Positions 18,318 through 26,558 of a stretch of DNA of 64,000 nucleotides are shown piece by piece. The notes beneath the pieces are model-generated. The model searched no databases. It saw only the letters and a list, made by a program, of their open reading frames with translations, and was not told the origin of the DNA. The DNA comes from Ruegeria sp. SCSIO 43209 (lineage in GTDB: Bacteria > Pseudomonadota > Alphaproteobacteria > Rhodobacterales > Rhodobacteraceae), in assembly GCF_019904295.1 (NCBI RefSeq), contig NZ_CP065359.1:1947001-2011000 (forward strand), in the 5' to 3' direction. The number at the start of each line of letters is the position of its first letter. Within the stretch, counting starts at the first letter, position 1. A program made the translations under genes and the position numbers.

Positions 18318-20624
18318 TTAATCCCCCTTGCCCTGTATTTCGGGCGGTTGCTGGCGCGGCCCGTTGAGCTGTTCCAGCACCTGTTCGCGCTGCCCGAACA
18401 GCGCCACGCGCCCATCGGTCAGCAGCATGATCTTGTCGACAACATTCAACAGAGTCGGCTTTTGCGTAATCACTACAACGGTGATCTTGCTTTCCTTTGC
18501 TTGCTGAATTGCGCGCGCAAGCGCCTTGTCACCTGCCACGTCGAGGTTCGAATTCGGCTCATCCAGAACAACCAAACGCGGGTTGCCGAAGAAGGCACGC
18601 GCCAAAGCAATACGCTGCTTCTGGCCACCTGAGAGAGGTGAGCCGTCGGCGGCCACAACAGTCTCATACCCCTGCGGCAGTGTAGCGATCATGTTGTGCA
18701 CGTCGGCCAAAACGGCGGCATCGTGGATCTGCTCATCCGTGGCATCGGCACGCATCCGGCCAATATTGTCTTTGATGCTGCCTGGGAACAGCTGTACGTC
18801 TTGCGGCAGATAGCCAATATTTTCGCCAAACTGGCGGGGATCCCAGTTGCGGATATCCATCAGGTCCAGCCGCACACTGCCTGAGGTCGGCAGGATCGAA
18901 CCCACCAGCGTTTTACCAAGTGTCGTTTTGCCTGCGCCTGAATTCCCGATGATCGCCAGAGTTTCACCCGGGTTCAGCGCAAAGGTAATCCCGTTCAGAA
19001 CCACCCGCTTGGTGCCGCCGGGGACATATAGCAGGCGTTCGACATCCAACCGCCCCTCAGGCCGTGGTAGGCGCAGTTTTTCATATTGCAGGGCCGAGTT
19101 CGACAGCAGAGCCTTGATCCGCCCAAAAGCGCCACGCGTCAGTAGGAAGGTATTCCAACCCTCAATCGAGCCTTCGATCGGCGCAAAAGCCCGCCCTGCG
19201 ATGATCGAGGCGGCGATGACCATACCGCCTGTAATTTCGCCCTGCAGCGCAAGAAATGCGCCCCAGCCCAGAATGCCGATCTGCGTCAAAAGACGGACGG
19301 CACGTGAAATGGCCGCGAAGATCACGTTACGATCCTGCGCCTTGACCTGCCATGTCAGCGATTGTGCGGTGTCACGCCCCCAGATGCGCACTGCCTCGGG
19401 GATCATCGCCAAAGCGTTGATGATCTGACTGTTGCGCGACATTGAATCCAGATGCTGGTTCGCCATTGATTGCGCCTGATTGGCCTTGGCAAAGGGCTTG
19501 GCGGTCATTTTCTGGTTGATCAGCGCGATGATCATCAGAATCACGGCCGTCGTCACCACAATCATCCCAAGTTGCGGATGCACCAGAAAGATCATCAGGA
19601 TGAACAGCGGTGCAAATGGTACATCCAGAAATGAGATCAGAGTGCCCGAGACCAGAAAGCCCCGCACCTGTTGCAGATCCCCAAGTGTCTGATATTCGCG
19701 TCCGTTGCCGTGCAGCGAGGCATGGGCCGCAGCGCTAAGAACCGGGGCCCCAAGACGGGCGGCGACCTCGACCGCTGTACGCATCAGCATGAACCGACGA
19801 ACGGCATCAAATGCGGCTTGAAAAATGACTGCTCCGGCAACGATTGCCGTCAGCATGATCAACGTATCCAGCGAGCGACTAGTCAGAACCCGGTCACTGA
19901 TCTGAAACAGGTAGATCGGGATCGCTAGGATCAGGACGTTGGTCGCGCAGGTCAGTACCAGCACGAAGGCCAGATTGCGCCAAATCGCGCGCAGTGAGGT
20001 ACGCAGCGTCTTCTGGAAATCCTCAGGCGGCGTGCGTTTGTGGAATGTTTGGGGTGGCCCCTTGCCATCGCCACCACCCGTCCCCGGGCGCAGCAAGGGT
20101 TGGTTGGCCTTGGCCTCGATCGTGGTGCCCATGCGGTCTTTACCATCCGACGGCGCAGAGGGGGTCATGCGTGCAGTCGATTGGTCGGCGGTTTCACAAT
20201 CGGGGGCTTCGGTATCGGCCACCCCAGTGTCGCCACCCGCAGGATCCTTATCTTGCGCGGGCCGCGACGACGCGCGCCGAAGGGGAGAACCAGCGCGCGG
20301 TTGTGATGTTTGATCCAACTGCTCTGCCTGGGTCTGCCCCGGATTATCCGGTTGTGTCGTCGCCTGAGGCGCTTCTGATTGCCGCGATCGTTTCGCGGGC
20401 CCGGCAACCGGGGTGTCACTTGCTTCCGGGGTCTCTGGTTTGGTTTCGGGTTCCGCCAGTTGCATATCACTTGTCAAACGCAGGCGGGACGCTGTTTTTG
20501 CAAGTTTACTTTCATTTGGTTTTGCTACCCGATTTCGGGGTTCCAGGGTCAATGGGCCTCCGCCTCCGTGCCGGTCCAATGGACTTGCAAAACGGGTGCG
20601 GCGCGACGAAAAAACGATCGACAT
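18318..20624 (-). CDS. Type I secretion ABC transporter with long disordered N-terminus
   Basis: 768-aa exporter. Residues about 210-480 are the membrane domain and 500-768 the ATPase: Walker A GNSGAGKTT at 560-568, signature LSGGQKQR at 664-671, Walker B LVVLDEPNSNLD at 684-695. Family members (PrtD/PrsD type) are about 570 aa; here about 200 extra residues precede the first helix, low-complexity and rich in Pro, Gln, Thr, Ser, Asp. The switch position after the last ATPase strand reads VVVITQKP, so the usual His is Gln721. The cargo is probably the two proteins encoded upstream. Confidence 0.9.
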   Translation of the reverse strand: MSIVFSSRRTRFASPLDRHGGGGPLTLEPRNRVAKPNESKLAKTASRLRLTSDMQLAEPETKPETPEASDTPVAGPAKRSRQSEAPQATTQPDNPGQTQAEQLDQTSQPRAGSPLRRASSRPAQDKDPAGGDTGVADTEAPDCETADQSTARMTPSAPSDGKDRMGTTIEAKANQPLLRPGTGGGDGKGPPQTFHKRTPPEDFQKTLRTSLRAIWRNLAFVLVLTCATNVLILAIPIYLFQISDRVLTSRSLDTLIMLTAIVAGAVIFQAAFDAVRRFMLMRTAVEVAARLGAPVLSAAAHASLHGNGREYQTLGDLQQVRGFLVSGTLISFLDVPFAPLFILMIFLVHPQLGMIVVTTAVILMIIALINQKMTAKPFAKANQAQSMANQHLDSMSRNSQIINALAMIPEAVRIWGRDTAQSLTWQVKAQDRNVIFAAISRAVRLLTQIGILGWGAFLALQGEITGGMVIAASIIAGRAFAPIEGSIEGWNTFLLTRGAFGRIKALLSNSALQYEKLRLPRPEGRLDVERLLYVPGGTKRVVLNGITFALNPGETLAIIGNSGAGKTTLGKTLVGSILPTSGSVRLDLMDIRNWDPRQFGENIGYLPQDVQLFPGSIKDNIGRMRADATDEQIHDAAVLADVHNMIATLPQGYETVVAADGSPLSGGQKQRIALARAFFGNPRLVVLDEPNSNLDVAGDKALARAIQQAKESKITVVVITQKPTLLNVVDKIMLLTDGRVALFGQREQVLEQLNGPRQQPPEIQGKGD

Positions 20625-20660
20625 AAACTAACCTTCCGGTCACTCGTAAATCAGGAAATA

Positions 20661-22607
20661 TTAGGCCAGCATGGTCTGCAGGCCATCGGAGGAATTCGCC
20701 ATTTCGCTTGGCGTGAGATCGTTACCGTTAGGCCCAATGCCATTGTCGTGACCTGGCATACCCGCCTCTTCCATGATGGCGGCGATTGCCTCGTTGGTCA
20801 TCTCGGCGATGTCCTCATTCGTGGGCATGTCAAGCAGGCTTGCCTGATGCAGTAGCAGGTCAGAAAATGCCCCATCCTGAGCCATAACAACCGAATCCAC
20901 GCCGGCCTTGGTTACATTGGCGGCGTTCAGCATCGCATTGCTGCCTGCCAGAACCTCGGTCTCGTCCGCGTGGGGACCATTCAGATATACGTCATCCTGA
21001 TCGGCAAGCATCGTCGATTGCTCGGCCACGTTGACCTGAACCAGCGATCCATCGATCTTGAGGACCCGCATCTGCTCCATGCCAGCAAACATCGGATCGT
21101 TCATTAGCGCCTCTTCCAGCGCTGCCATGTCGTCCTCGCCCATGGTCATGGCGTCGGCCATGGAGTCGTGCATCGCCTGATACGTATCTTCGCCTTCTTT
21201 CTTGAGAGAAACCTCGTTCATAACCAGGTTCTCGTCCGATCCATCGATGGGTCCGGGCAATCCGCCCATCACCACATCGTCATCCAATAATACGTGCGTC
21301 TGGACAAACGCATCGACCGATATCATGTCGCCTTCGATCATGATCAGGTCATAATAACTGCCAAGTTGAAGAATATTGGTGACATCAATCAACTCGTTGT
21401 CACCCAACGCATACAGCGTGGTCGTCGCGCTAATCTCGGCATCAATATGATCGATATCCGTTGCGTCGATGTCCTGCTTGACAAAATTTGCAACGATCAG
21501 ATCGGTCGTAATCCAATCAACATGCACATATGCCGGGGCATCGTCTCCACTTGAGCCTTTCTTAAGCCAAGGGGCTGAGTTGCCTTCGACCTCGATCGTC
21601 GACGAGTGCACCACATTGGTGCCCGAGCCGCCATTCGTGCCTTTGTCTGTGTCAGATACAACGGCGACCTGGCTCACCATGGCCAGTTCGATTGCTTTTC
21701 CACCGACCGCAATATAAGGCGCATCGACCCAGGCCACAGTTGCGTTCATCTCGTTGATCGCAAGGTTGCCGCCTGCGATCACCGTGTGACCTTCGGCAAA
21801 TTCGTCTTCCTCGTCCTGAGCCCATTCGGCGGGCATCATATCGGGCGTTTCGTCTTCTTCTTCCTCGTCCAGTCTATGATGCGCAGGCAGAAGATCTTCC
21901 CATTCCGGGGCTTCGTCCACATACTCACCATTGACGATCACGCCCATCGCGTCTTCGCCGTGGAACTGATAAACAACCGCGCCTTCAACTTCGACATTGA
22001 TCGGGGCCAACATCGCTTCGGCCAAAGACTCGACGTATTCAACCGACAAGTAGTCCGAGATCGAGAACGAGGGCACGGCAAACGCGTGCATCGATGCTGC
22101 GACCTGCGCAGCCGCCTCGGCCAATGCGATCAACTGATCGACATCGCGGAAATCTCCCTCGCCGACAACGTCATTGTCGCGTAGGAAAATCGTCTGGAAC
22201 GTGTAGGTCACAGCAGACCCGATAAGCTCTGTCACAATCTCCAGCTGCTGCTCGATCACAAACGTTGCACCTAGGCCGGTTGTCGCTTCGGGTAACGGCG
22301 GACCGTCTGAGAGTGGTGGTTCAAGTACAACGACCGTTTCAAATTCAGGGCCGTCGGTTGGGGGTGGAAGTTCAGGAGTGGCGGGGGGGGTGTCAAACCG
22401 ATAGGAAAGCGGACCATATTTGCCTGGGTCCAATTCAAGATCTGCCTTGATCCGGATCTTTGCGGGTTCTTCCAGTTCGTCCAGTTCCGCCTTGCGCCGC
22501 ATGGCGGTGAACTCTTCGTACTGATCCCTCAACCGGGCTTTTTCAATCGTAAGATCAAAAGATCCAATAAAGTGTGCAATCTTTTCGGTAACACTATCGA
22601 ATGACAT
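20661..22607 (-). CDS. Large acidic protein of the secretion locus, function unknown
   Basis: 648 aa, strongly acidic (for example RLDEEEEDETPDMMPAEW, AQDEEDEFAEGHT). N-terminal 60 residues look helical; 75-115 are Pro-rich; from about 270 the protein has recurring beta-like segments with N/D-G turns (AGGNLAINEMNATVAWVDA, YIAVGGKAIELAMVSQVAVV, LLDDDVVMGGLPG, LAGSNAMLNAANVTKAGVD). No signal peptide and no RTX nonapeptides are visible; it ends SSDGLQTMLA. Position directly upstream of the ATPase gene suggests a secreted substrate or an assembly partner of the 815-aa protein. I recognise no family; relation to known adhesins is not shown. Confidence 0.7.
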   Translation of the reverse strand: MSFDSVTEKIAHFIGSFDLTIEKARLRDQYEEFTAMRRKAELDELEEPAKIRIKADLELDPGKYGPLSYRFDTPPATPELPPPTDGPEFETVVVLEPPLSDGPPLPEATTGLGATFVIEQQLEIVTELIGSAVTYTFQTIFLRDNDVVGEGDFRDVDQLIALAEAAAQVAASMHAFAVPSFSISDYLSVEYVESLAEAMLAPINVEVEGAVVYQFHGEDAMGVIVNGEYVDEAPEWEDLLPAHHRLDEEEEDETPDMMPAEWAQDEEDEFAEGHTVIAGGNLAINEMNATVAWVDAPYIAVGGKAIELAMVSQVAVVSDTDKGTNGGSGTNVVHSSTIEVEGNSAPWLKKGSSGDDAPAYVHVDWITTDLIVANFVKQDIDATDIDHIDAEISATTTLYALGDNELIDVTNILQLGSYYDLIMIEGDMISVDAFVQTHVLLDDDVVMGGLPGPIDGSDENLVMNEVSLKKEGEDTYQAMHDSMADAMTMGEDDMAALEEALMNDPMFAGMEQMRVLKIDGSLVQVNVAEQSTMLADQDDVYLNGPHADETEVLAGSNAMLNAANVTKAGVDSVVMAQDGAFSDLLLHQASLLDMPTNEDIAEMTNEAIAAIMEEAGMPGHDNGIGPNGNDLTPSEMANSSDGLQTMLA

Positions 22608-22660
22608 TTCGATGATCCCTTACCCCCTTGCCGGCTAAAATTTCCGGTTCGGGATTTGCT

Positions 22661-22725
22661 GGGCCGAGGCCACATTACGCGGCCCCGGCGATTTCATTGA
22701 ACGGGGGCCGATAATGCGGCCCCCG
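22661..22725. promoter_or_regulatory. Two strong stem-loops between the repeat-protein gene and the rest of the secretion operon
   Basis: A perfect 9-pair stem CGGGGGCCG / CGGCCCCCG (22702-22725, loop ATAATG) and a second stem GGGCCG / CGGCCC (22661-22685) fill the 128-base gap after the 815-aa gene. Neither has a clear T-tract on the minus strand. They could be an attenuator or a 3' stabiliser that makes the first gene much more expressed than the exporter, a common design for abundant exported polymers. Confidence 0.5.
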
Positions 22726-22735
22726 CGAATTGGTC

Positions 22736-25183
22736 TTAGACCTCGGTGTCGTCGCTCGAATAAGTCGAGGTCATCGAACCGCCAACCATGGTCGTATCGA
22801 CCGAGTTACCAAGCACGTTGGCACCCTGTACGATCGATTGGTTGAACGCGTTCGTATCGACGACTGCTGCTGCGGATGCATAAGACTCGCCGTTGACGAT
22901 ACCATCGCCACCATTATCCGAACCCCAGGTACCGCCATTACCGCCAGCACCACCGGCACCCGAATATGCACCGGATGCTTCACCACCGGTGTTCATTGCA
23001 CCTGTGGTTGCACCACCAGTAGACGAGCCCATGACGTCGCCGCTGGTACCGCCAGTCGATGCCGCTGCACCACCGGCACCGCCGTCACCTGACATCGCAG
23101 TACCTGTTGCATCACCTGAAGCCATCGAGTCCGCATCATTATCGGACGAAGCATCTCCACCGTATCCGGCAATCGCTTCGGCAAGGCTTTCGGCATAACC
23201 ATCGTTGGCTGAATCGGCCCATGCTTCAGAGTCACCGCCGTTTCCGGCTTCGTTGGTTGCGTCAGCTGAACCAGCACCGCTTCCGGCCGAGCTTGCCTCG
23301 GGGTTGGCCGTACCGCCAGCGCCACCAGTACCTTCGGCCGATGCCATTCCATCGCCGCTGGCGTCTGCTGATCCATTACTTGTGTTGGTACCACCATTAC
23401 CACCAGAACCGTCAACGTCCTGATCATTGTCGGCAGAGCCATCGATATCACCAGGTGACTGCGTGATTACAGGGCCGGCAGCATCTTGGTCACCAACACC
23501 TTGCGCATCCGCATCCGTGTCAACGTAGCCGCCGCCTGCACCACCGGTTCCTGTACCGCCAGCACCCGGTCCGCCAGTACCTGTGCCACCAGTACCAGTA
23601 CCTCCAGTACCCGTACCACCAGTACCTGTACCGCCAGTACCCGTACCGCCGGTACCTGCACCACCAGTACCACCGTCTCCGCCGGTACCGTTCGAGTTAC
23701 CAGCTGCTGCAGCTTCTTCGTCTCCGTCAGGATCTTCCTCTTCCACAAGGAGTACCGGGAATGGGAAGGCTTCTTCGACCGAGCCGGAATCTCCGCCGGT
23801 GCCGTCGCCACCATTGGCATTGCCACCGGAGCCTTCGCCACCAGTGCCTTCACCGCCTGAGCCTTCACCGCCTGAGCCTTCACCGCCTGAGCCTTCGCCC
23901 CCTGAGCCTTCGCCGCCGGAGCCTTCACCGCCGGAACCGCTACCGCCATCGGCATCATTCCAGCCCATCGCGCCAGCGCCAGCCAGACCCAAACCAATAT
24001 TGCCTCCAGAGGAAGACTCGTTGGCTTCGTTGGTTCCGTCGCTAGAGTTGTCTGCCGAACCATCGTTATCGGCATCACCAGCGCCACCATCGGCACCGTC
24101 GTTGGAAGCATCGGTGCCTGCCAGACCAAGGCCAGCAGCTAATGCCCCAGATGTATTGTCACCACCGTCTGCATCGCCATCGGCGTTCGCTCCGGACAAA
24201 CCAAGACCAAGACCAAGGCCAATCGATCCGGCATTACCACCGTTACCACCAGTCGAGTCACTATCGGAACTCGCTTCGCCGTGGTTGTCGGCATTGGACT
24301 CGCTGTCTGCTGCGCCGCCTTCGCCGCCGGTGCTGTCACCGTCTGCGCTGGCACTCGAATGACCAAGACCCAGGCTTGCGTTATAGGTATCACCCGAAGA
24401 TGCGCCATCTCCACCTGTCGCAGCGCTATCAGCATTTCCTGAATGACCACCAAAGGCCAGCGAATGGCTGCCATTGGTGTCGCCATAGGCTTCACCACCA
24501 TAGCTCATGCCGCCATCGCCAGAGGAGCCACCGTCGTTGTTTACGTCGATACCGTCTTCGGCATAGGCTTCACCGCCGTTGGCGTCACCGCTTTGTGTGA
24601 AATCACCTGAATTCACGACACTTGCGGTACCCAGACTGTCATTGTCTTCCAGGCTGGCAAACTGCTGGTTGATTGACGCGAAATCATTTCCGGGCCCGTC
24701 TTGCGAGATATCAATGTTGACGTCGTCGCCTGGATCGTAATTTACATCGTCACCGGCAGTAATAACGTCGCCGACATCACCTTCGACGTCCTCAATATCA
24801 ACGTCGACTTTGTCATCGTCGCGCGGAATCCACTCTCCGCCGCCGAAGTCGATATCTACGGTCGCGGTATTGGTGTTGCTGTCGTCACCGCCATTGGTCT
24901 GTGAGTTGCTGTCGTTACCACCATTGGTGTTGCTGTCGTTACCACCATTGGTGTTGCTGTCGTTACCACCATTGGTGTTGCTGTCGTTACCACCATTGGT
25001 GTTGCTGTCGTTACCACCGTTGGTGTTGCTGTCGTCGCCCTGCTGTTGTTGCTGCTGCTGTTGCTGTTGGTTCAAATCTTCAACAGCCATCTCTTCTTCT
25101 TCCAGCTGCGGTTCGTCTACAACAGGATCCTGATCGTCGATAACTTCTTGGACATCGGTGATTGGAGCTAATCTGCGTTCCAT
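22736..25183 (-). CDS. Gly/Asn/Asp/Ser-rich tandem-repeat protein, probable type I secretion cargo
   Basis: 815 aa from ATG 25183 (MERRLAPITDVQEV). An acidic N-terminus is followed by ten glutamines (39-48), then 8-residue repeats NDSNTNGG (about 49-107), an Asp-rich beta-like part (DDVNIDISQDGPGND), long SADGDSTGGEGG-style segments with recurring GLGLGL and SLGLGHSSA motifs, GSGGE five-residue repeats (about 413-461), TGTGG repeats (about 498-551), and a non-repeat end with SIVQGANVLGNS and SSDDTEV. No signal peptide, no RTX motif. Composition resembles silk-like or matrix proteins. First gene of the secretion operon, divergent from a LuxR-type regulator. An upstream in-frame start at 25270 lacks support. 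Confidence 0.75.
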   Translation of the reverse strand: MERRLAPITDVQEVIDDQDPVVDEPQLEEEEMAVEDLNQQQQQQQQQQGDDSNTNGGNDSNTNGGNDSNTNGGNDSNTNGGNDSNTNGGNDSNSQTNGGDDSNTNTATVDIDFGGGEWIPRDDDKVDVDIEDVEGDVGDVITAGDDVNYDPGDDVNIDISQDGPGNDFASINQQFASLEDNDSLGTASVVNSGDFTQSGDANGGEAYAEDGIDVNNDGGSSGDGGMSYGGEAYGDTNGSHSLAFGGHSGNADSAATGGDGASSGDTYNASLGLGHSSASADGDSTGGEGGAADSESNADNHGEASSDSDSTGGNGGNAGSIGLGLGLGLSGANADGDADGGDNTSGALAAGLGLAGTDASNDGADGGAGDADNDGSADNSSDGTNEANESSSGGNIGLGLAGAGAMGWNDADGGSGSGGEGSGGEGSGGEGSGGEGSGGEGSGGEGTGGEGSGGNANGGDGTGGDSGSVEEAFPFPVLLVEEEDPDGDEEAAAAGNSNGTGGDGGTGGAGTGGTGTGGTGTGGTGTGGTGTGGTGTGGPGAGGTGTGGAGGGYVDTDADAQGVGDQDAAGPVITQSPGDIDGSADNDQDVDGSGGNGGTNTSNGSADASGDGMASAEGTGGAGGTANPEASSAGSGAGSADATNEAGNGGDSEAWADSANDGYAESLAEAIAGYGGDASSDNDADSMASGDATGTAMSGDGGAGGAAASTGGTSGDVMGSSTGGATTGAMNTGGEASGAYSGAGGAGGNGGTWGSDNGGDGIVNGESYASAAAVVDTNAFNQSIVQGANVLGNSVDTTMVGGSMTSTYSSDDTEV
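23560..23690. repeat. Coding minisatellite (TGTGG peptide repeats)
   Basis: Tandem 15-base units of the type CCAGTACCTGTACCG, varied mainly at third codon positions, encode alternating TGTGG/AGTGG pentapeptides in the 815-aa protein. Confidence 0.8.
23805..23945. repeat. Coding minisatellite (GSGGE peptide repeats)
   Basis: About nine tandem 15-base units close to CCTGAGCCTTCACCG encode GSGGE/GTGGE pentapeptides. Copies differ at only one or two bases, pointing to recent expansion. Confidence 0.85.
24863..25068. repeat. Coding minisatellite (24-base NDSNTNGG units) and CAG/CAA tract
   Basis: Five nearly identical 24-base units (TTACCACCATTGGTGTTGCTG plus TCG on the plus strand) flanked by two degenerate copies, next to ten Gln codons mixed CAA/CAG. 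Near-identity at the base level means copy number may vary between strains. Confidence 0.9.
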
Positions 25184-25796
25184 AATAAGTTCCACTTTTA
25201 CTGAAGCACCAGACCGCCATTCATCTACAAAGCGGTAACAGGCGCGGTTTGAAACAGACTTTGCGCGCAACGTGTCAATCTGGACACTCGCGCGGCCGTG
25301 AAGGTCTTCTGTTTGGTTTGCCCCCCTTTCTCGGCTAAGCCGATTCCATGACCACGGAGAATTCGCAGAAATACGCGGACCGCAGGCACGTCAGGTCTAA
25401 GATCACTTCACAAATTGAAGCTTGGGCATGGTTGCAGCGATAAGGGGATGTGCATAGCTGGCCGAAAGGGCTATTTTCCGTAATTAGCTGTTTAATATAT
25501 ATATTTTTCGAAATCTGGCGTATTTCGCACCAAATTTGCCTCAGAAACAATCATGCGCAAACATATAGGATTATTAACCCTGAAATTTCATAAAGTTACG
25601 CTAAAACTATATACGAAAAACCTGATCAAAGGTTCTAGTACGCGGTATTGCGGAACCCGCCTTTGGTTGCTGAAACACGTACTTTCAGCTATGATAAGGT
25701 ACTATTTGAGTTCAAAGTTACTGTTTCGCGCCATCCAGTTCTGTACCCGATTTAAAGTTTCAGAGGGTGGCGTTTGTATTAGTGGGGGGAAGATCA
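25184..25796. promoter_or_regulatory. 613-base AT-rich divergent control region
   Basis: The only gap above 300 bases in the window. It separates the 815-aa repeat-protein gene (minus) from the LuxR-type regulator (plus) and is clearly more AT-rich than its surroundings, for example TTTAATATATATATTTTTCG near 25490. AAAGTTAC occurs at 25592 and 25714 and AAAGTTTC at 25754; these may be regulator sites. Short frames inside it have no plausible ribosome site or protein character, so I see no gene. Promoters for both directions are expected here but exact boxes cannot be assigned. Confidence 0.6.
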
Positions 25797-26558
25797 ATGA
25801 ATATTTCATTGCAAGAAGACGCCCGTGATCAGATTGAATATCCCGAAGAGCTGTCGATCATTTTTATCGGCAAGGAACTGTTCTACTCGAACCAAACCCT
25901 GAGAAGTGTTCAAAGCGAATTCGGCGTTCGTGCGTCAAGATATGAAAGCCTTGACGACCTGCTGGCCGAGAGTGGGAACTCTGTTCCCTCCGAGCGCATC
26001 ATTGTTGTGGATCAGATGATGCTCGAAGATCTGTTGGCGCGGCCCGCTGATTACTCCCGGCTCGCCGAGACAGGATGTCTGGCCTTCGCCTATCGCAAGA
26101 AAAGTCCGGCCCGGGTTCTGTTCGAACGCTGGGATCGTACCCGTTTCGGCAGTGTCGGGTATTTGCCAATGAACGTGGCGCCGGATGTTTGGCGCGCAAT
26201 ACTGCGCCTTCTGATGCACGAAGAGCTGCACCTGCCCTGCTTTCTGGCCGACAGCATGACCGCAACACAAAGTGCGCCAGGCACACCTATCGAAAAACAG
26301 CCTGCAACCAGAACCCGGTCGCCTGACAAACTGTTGCGATACTCAAAGCTGACGCGCCGCGAAAAGCAAGTCCTGAGGCTGGTATCGCAAGGCAAGAGCA
26401 ACAAGACCATTGCGTCGAATCTGGGCATCACCGAACACACCGTCAAACTGCATATGCACAATGTCTCGGGCAAGATCGATGTGAGCAACCGGACTGAAGC
26501 TGCGCATTTCTACTTTGAGGTCGCGCCGAACGAAGCGCGCAACGCGCCCGTTGGATGA
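25797..26558 (+). CDS. LuxR/FixJ-type transcriptional regulator
   Basis: 253 aa. Residues about 1-140 resemble a degenerate receiver-like domain (ELSIIFIGKELFYSNQTLRS, RIIVVDQMMLEDLLARP) without a clear phospho-acceptor context. The C-terminal 65 residues are a GerE/LuxR helix-turn-helix: LTRREKQVLRLVSQGKSNKT, then IASNLGITEHTVKLHMHNV. ATG 25797 follows GGGGGGAAG and is preferred to a GTG at 25767. Divergent from the secretion operon, so it probably controls it, in the manner of CsgD-type biofilm regulators; that link is inference. Confidence 0.85.
   Translation: MNISLQEDARDQIEYPEELSIIFIGKELFYSNQTLRSVQSEFGVRASRYESLDDLLAESGNSVPSERIIVVDQMMLEDLLARPADYSRLAETGCLAFAYRKKSPARVLFERWDRTRFGSVGYLPMNVAPDVWRAILRLLMHEELHLPCFLADSMTATQSAPGTPIEKQPATRTRSPDKLLRYSKLTRREKQVLRLVSQGKSNKTIASNLGITEHTVKLHMHNVSGKIDVSNRTEAAHFYFEVAPNEARNAPVG

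Noticed and set aside
23583..24362. 259-aa Pro-rich open frame on the plus strand (PPVPVPPVPV)
   Set aside because: It is the exact antisense of the Gly-rich repeats of the 815-aa protein; no start site or domain supports it.
24863..25036. Possible CRISPR-like array of 24-base repeats
   Set aside because: Copies are directly adjacent with no unique spacers, and translate in frame to NDSNTNGG; this is a coding minisatellite.
16974..25183. Ordinary RTX toxin or protease operon
   Set aside because: No GGxGxDxUx nonapeptide arrays and no HExxH protease motif in either large protein.
25335..25828. Two short frames (71 and 91 aa) in the divergent control region
   Set aside because: AT-rich random composition, no ribosome site; treated as non-coding.
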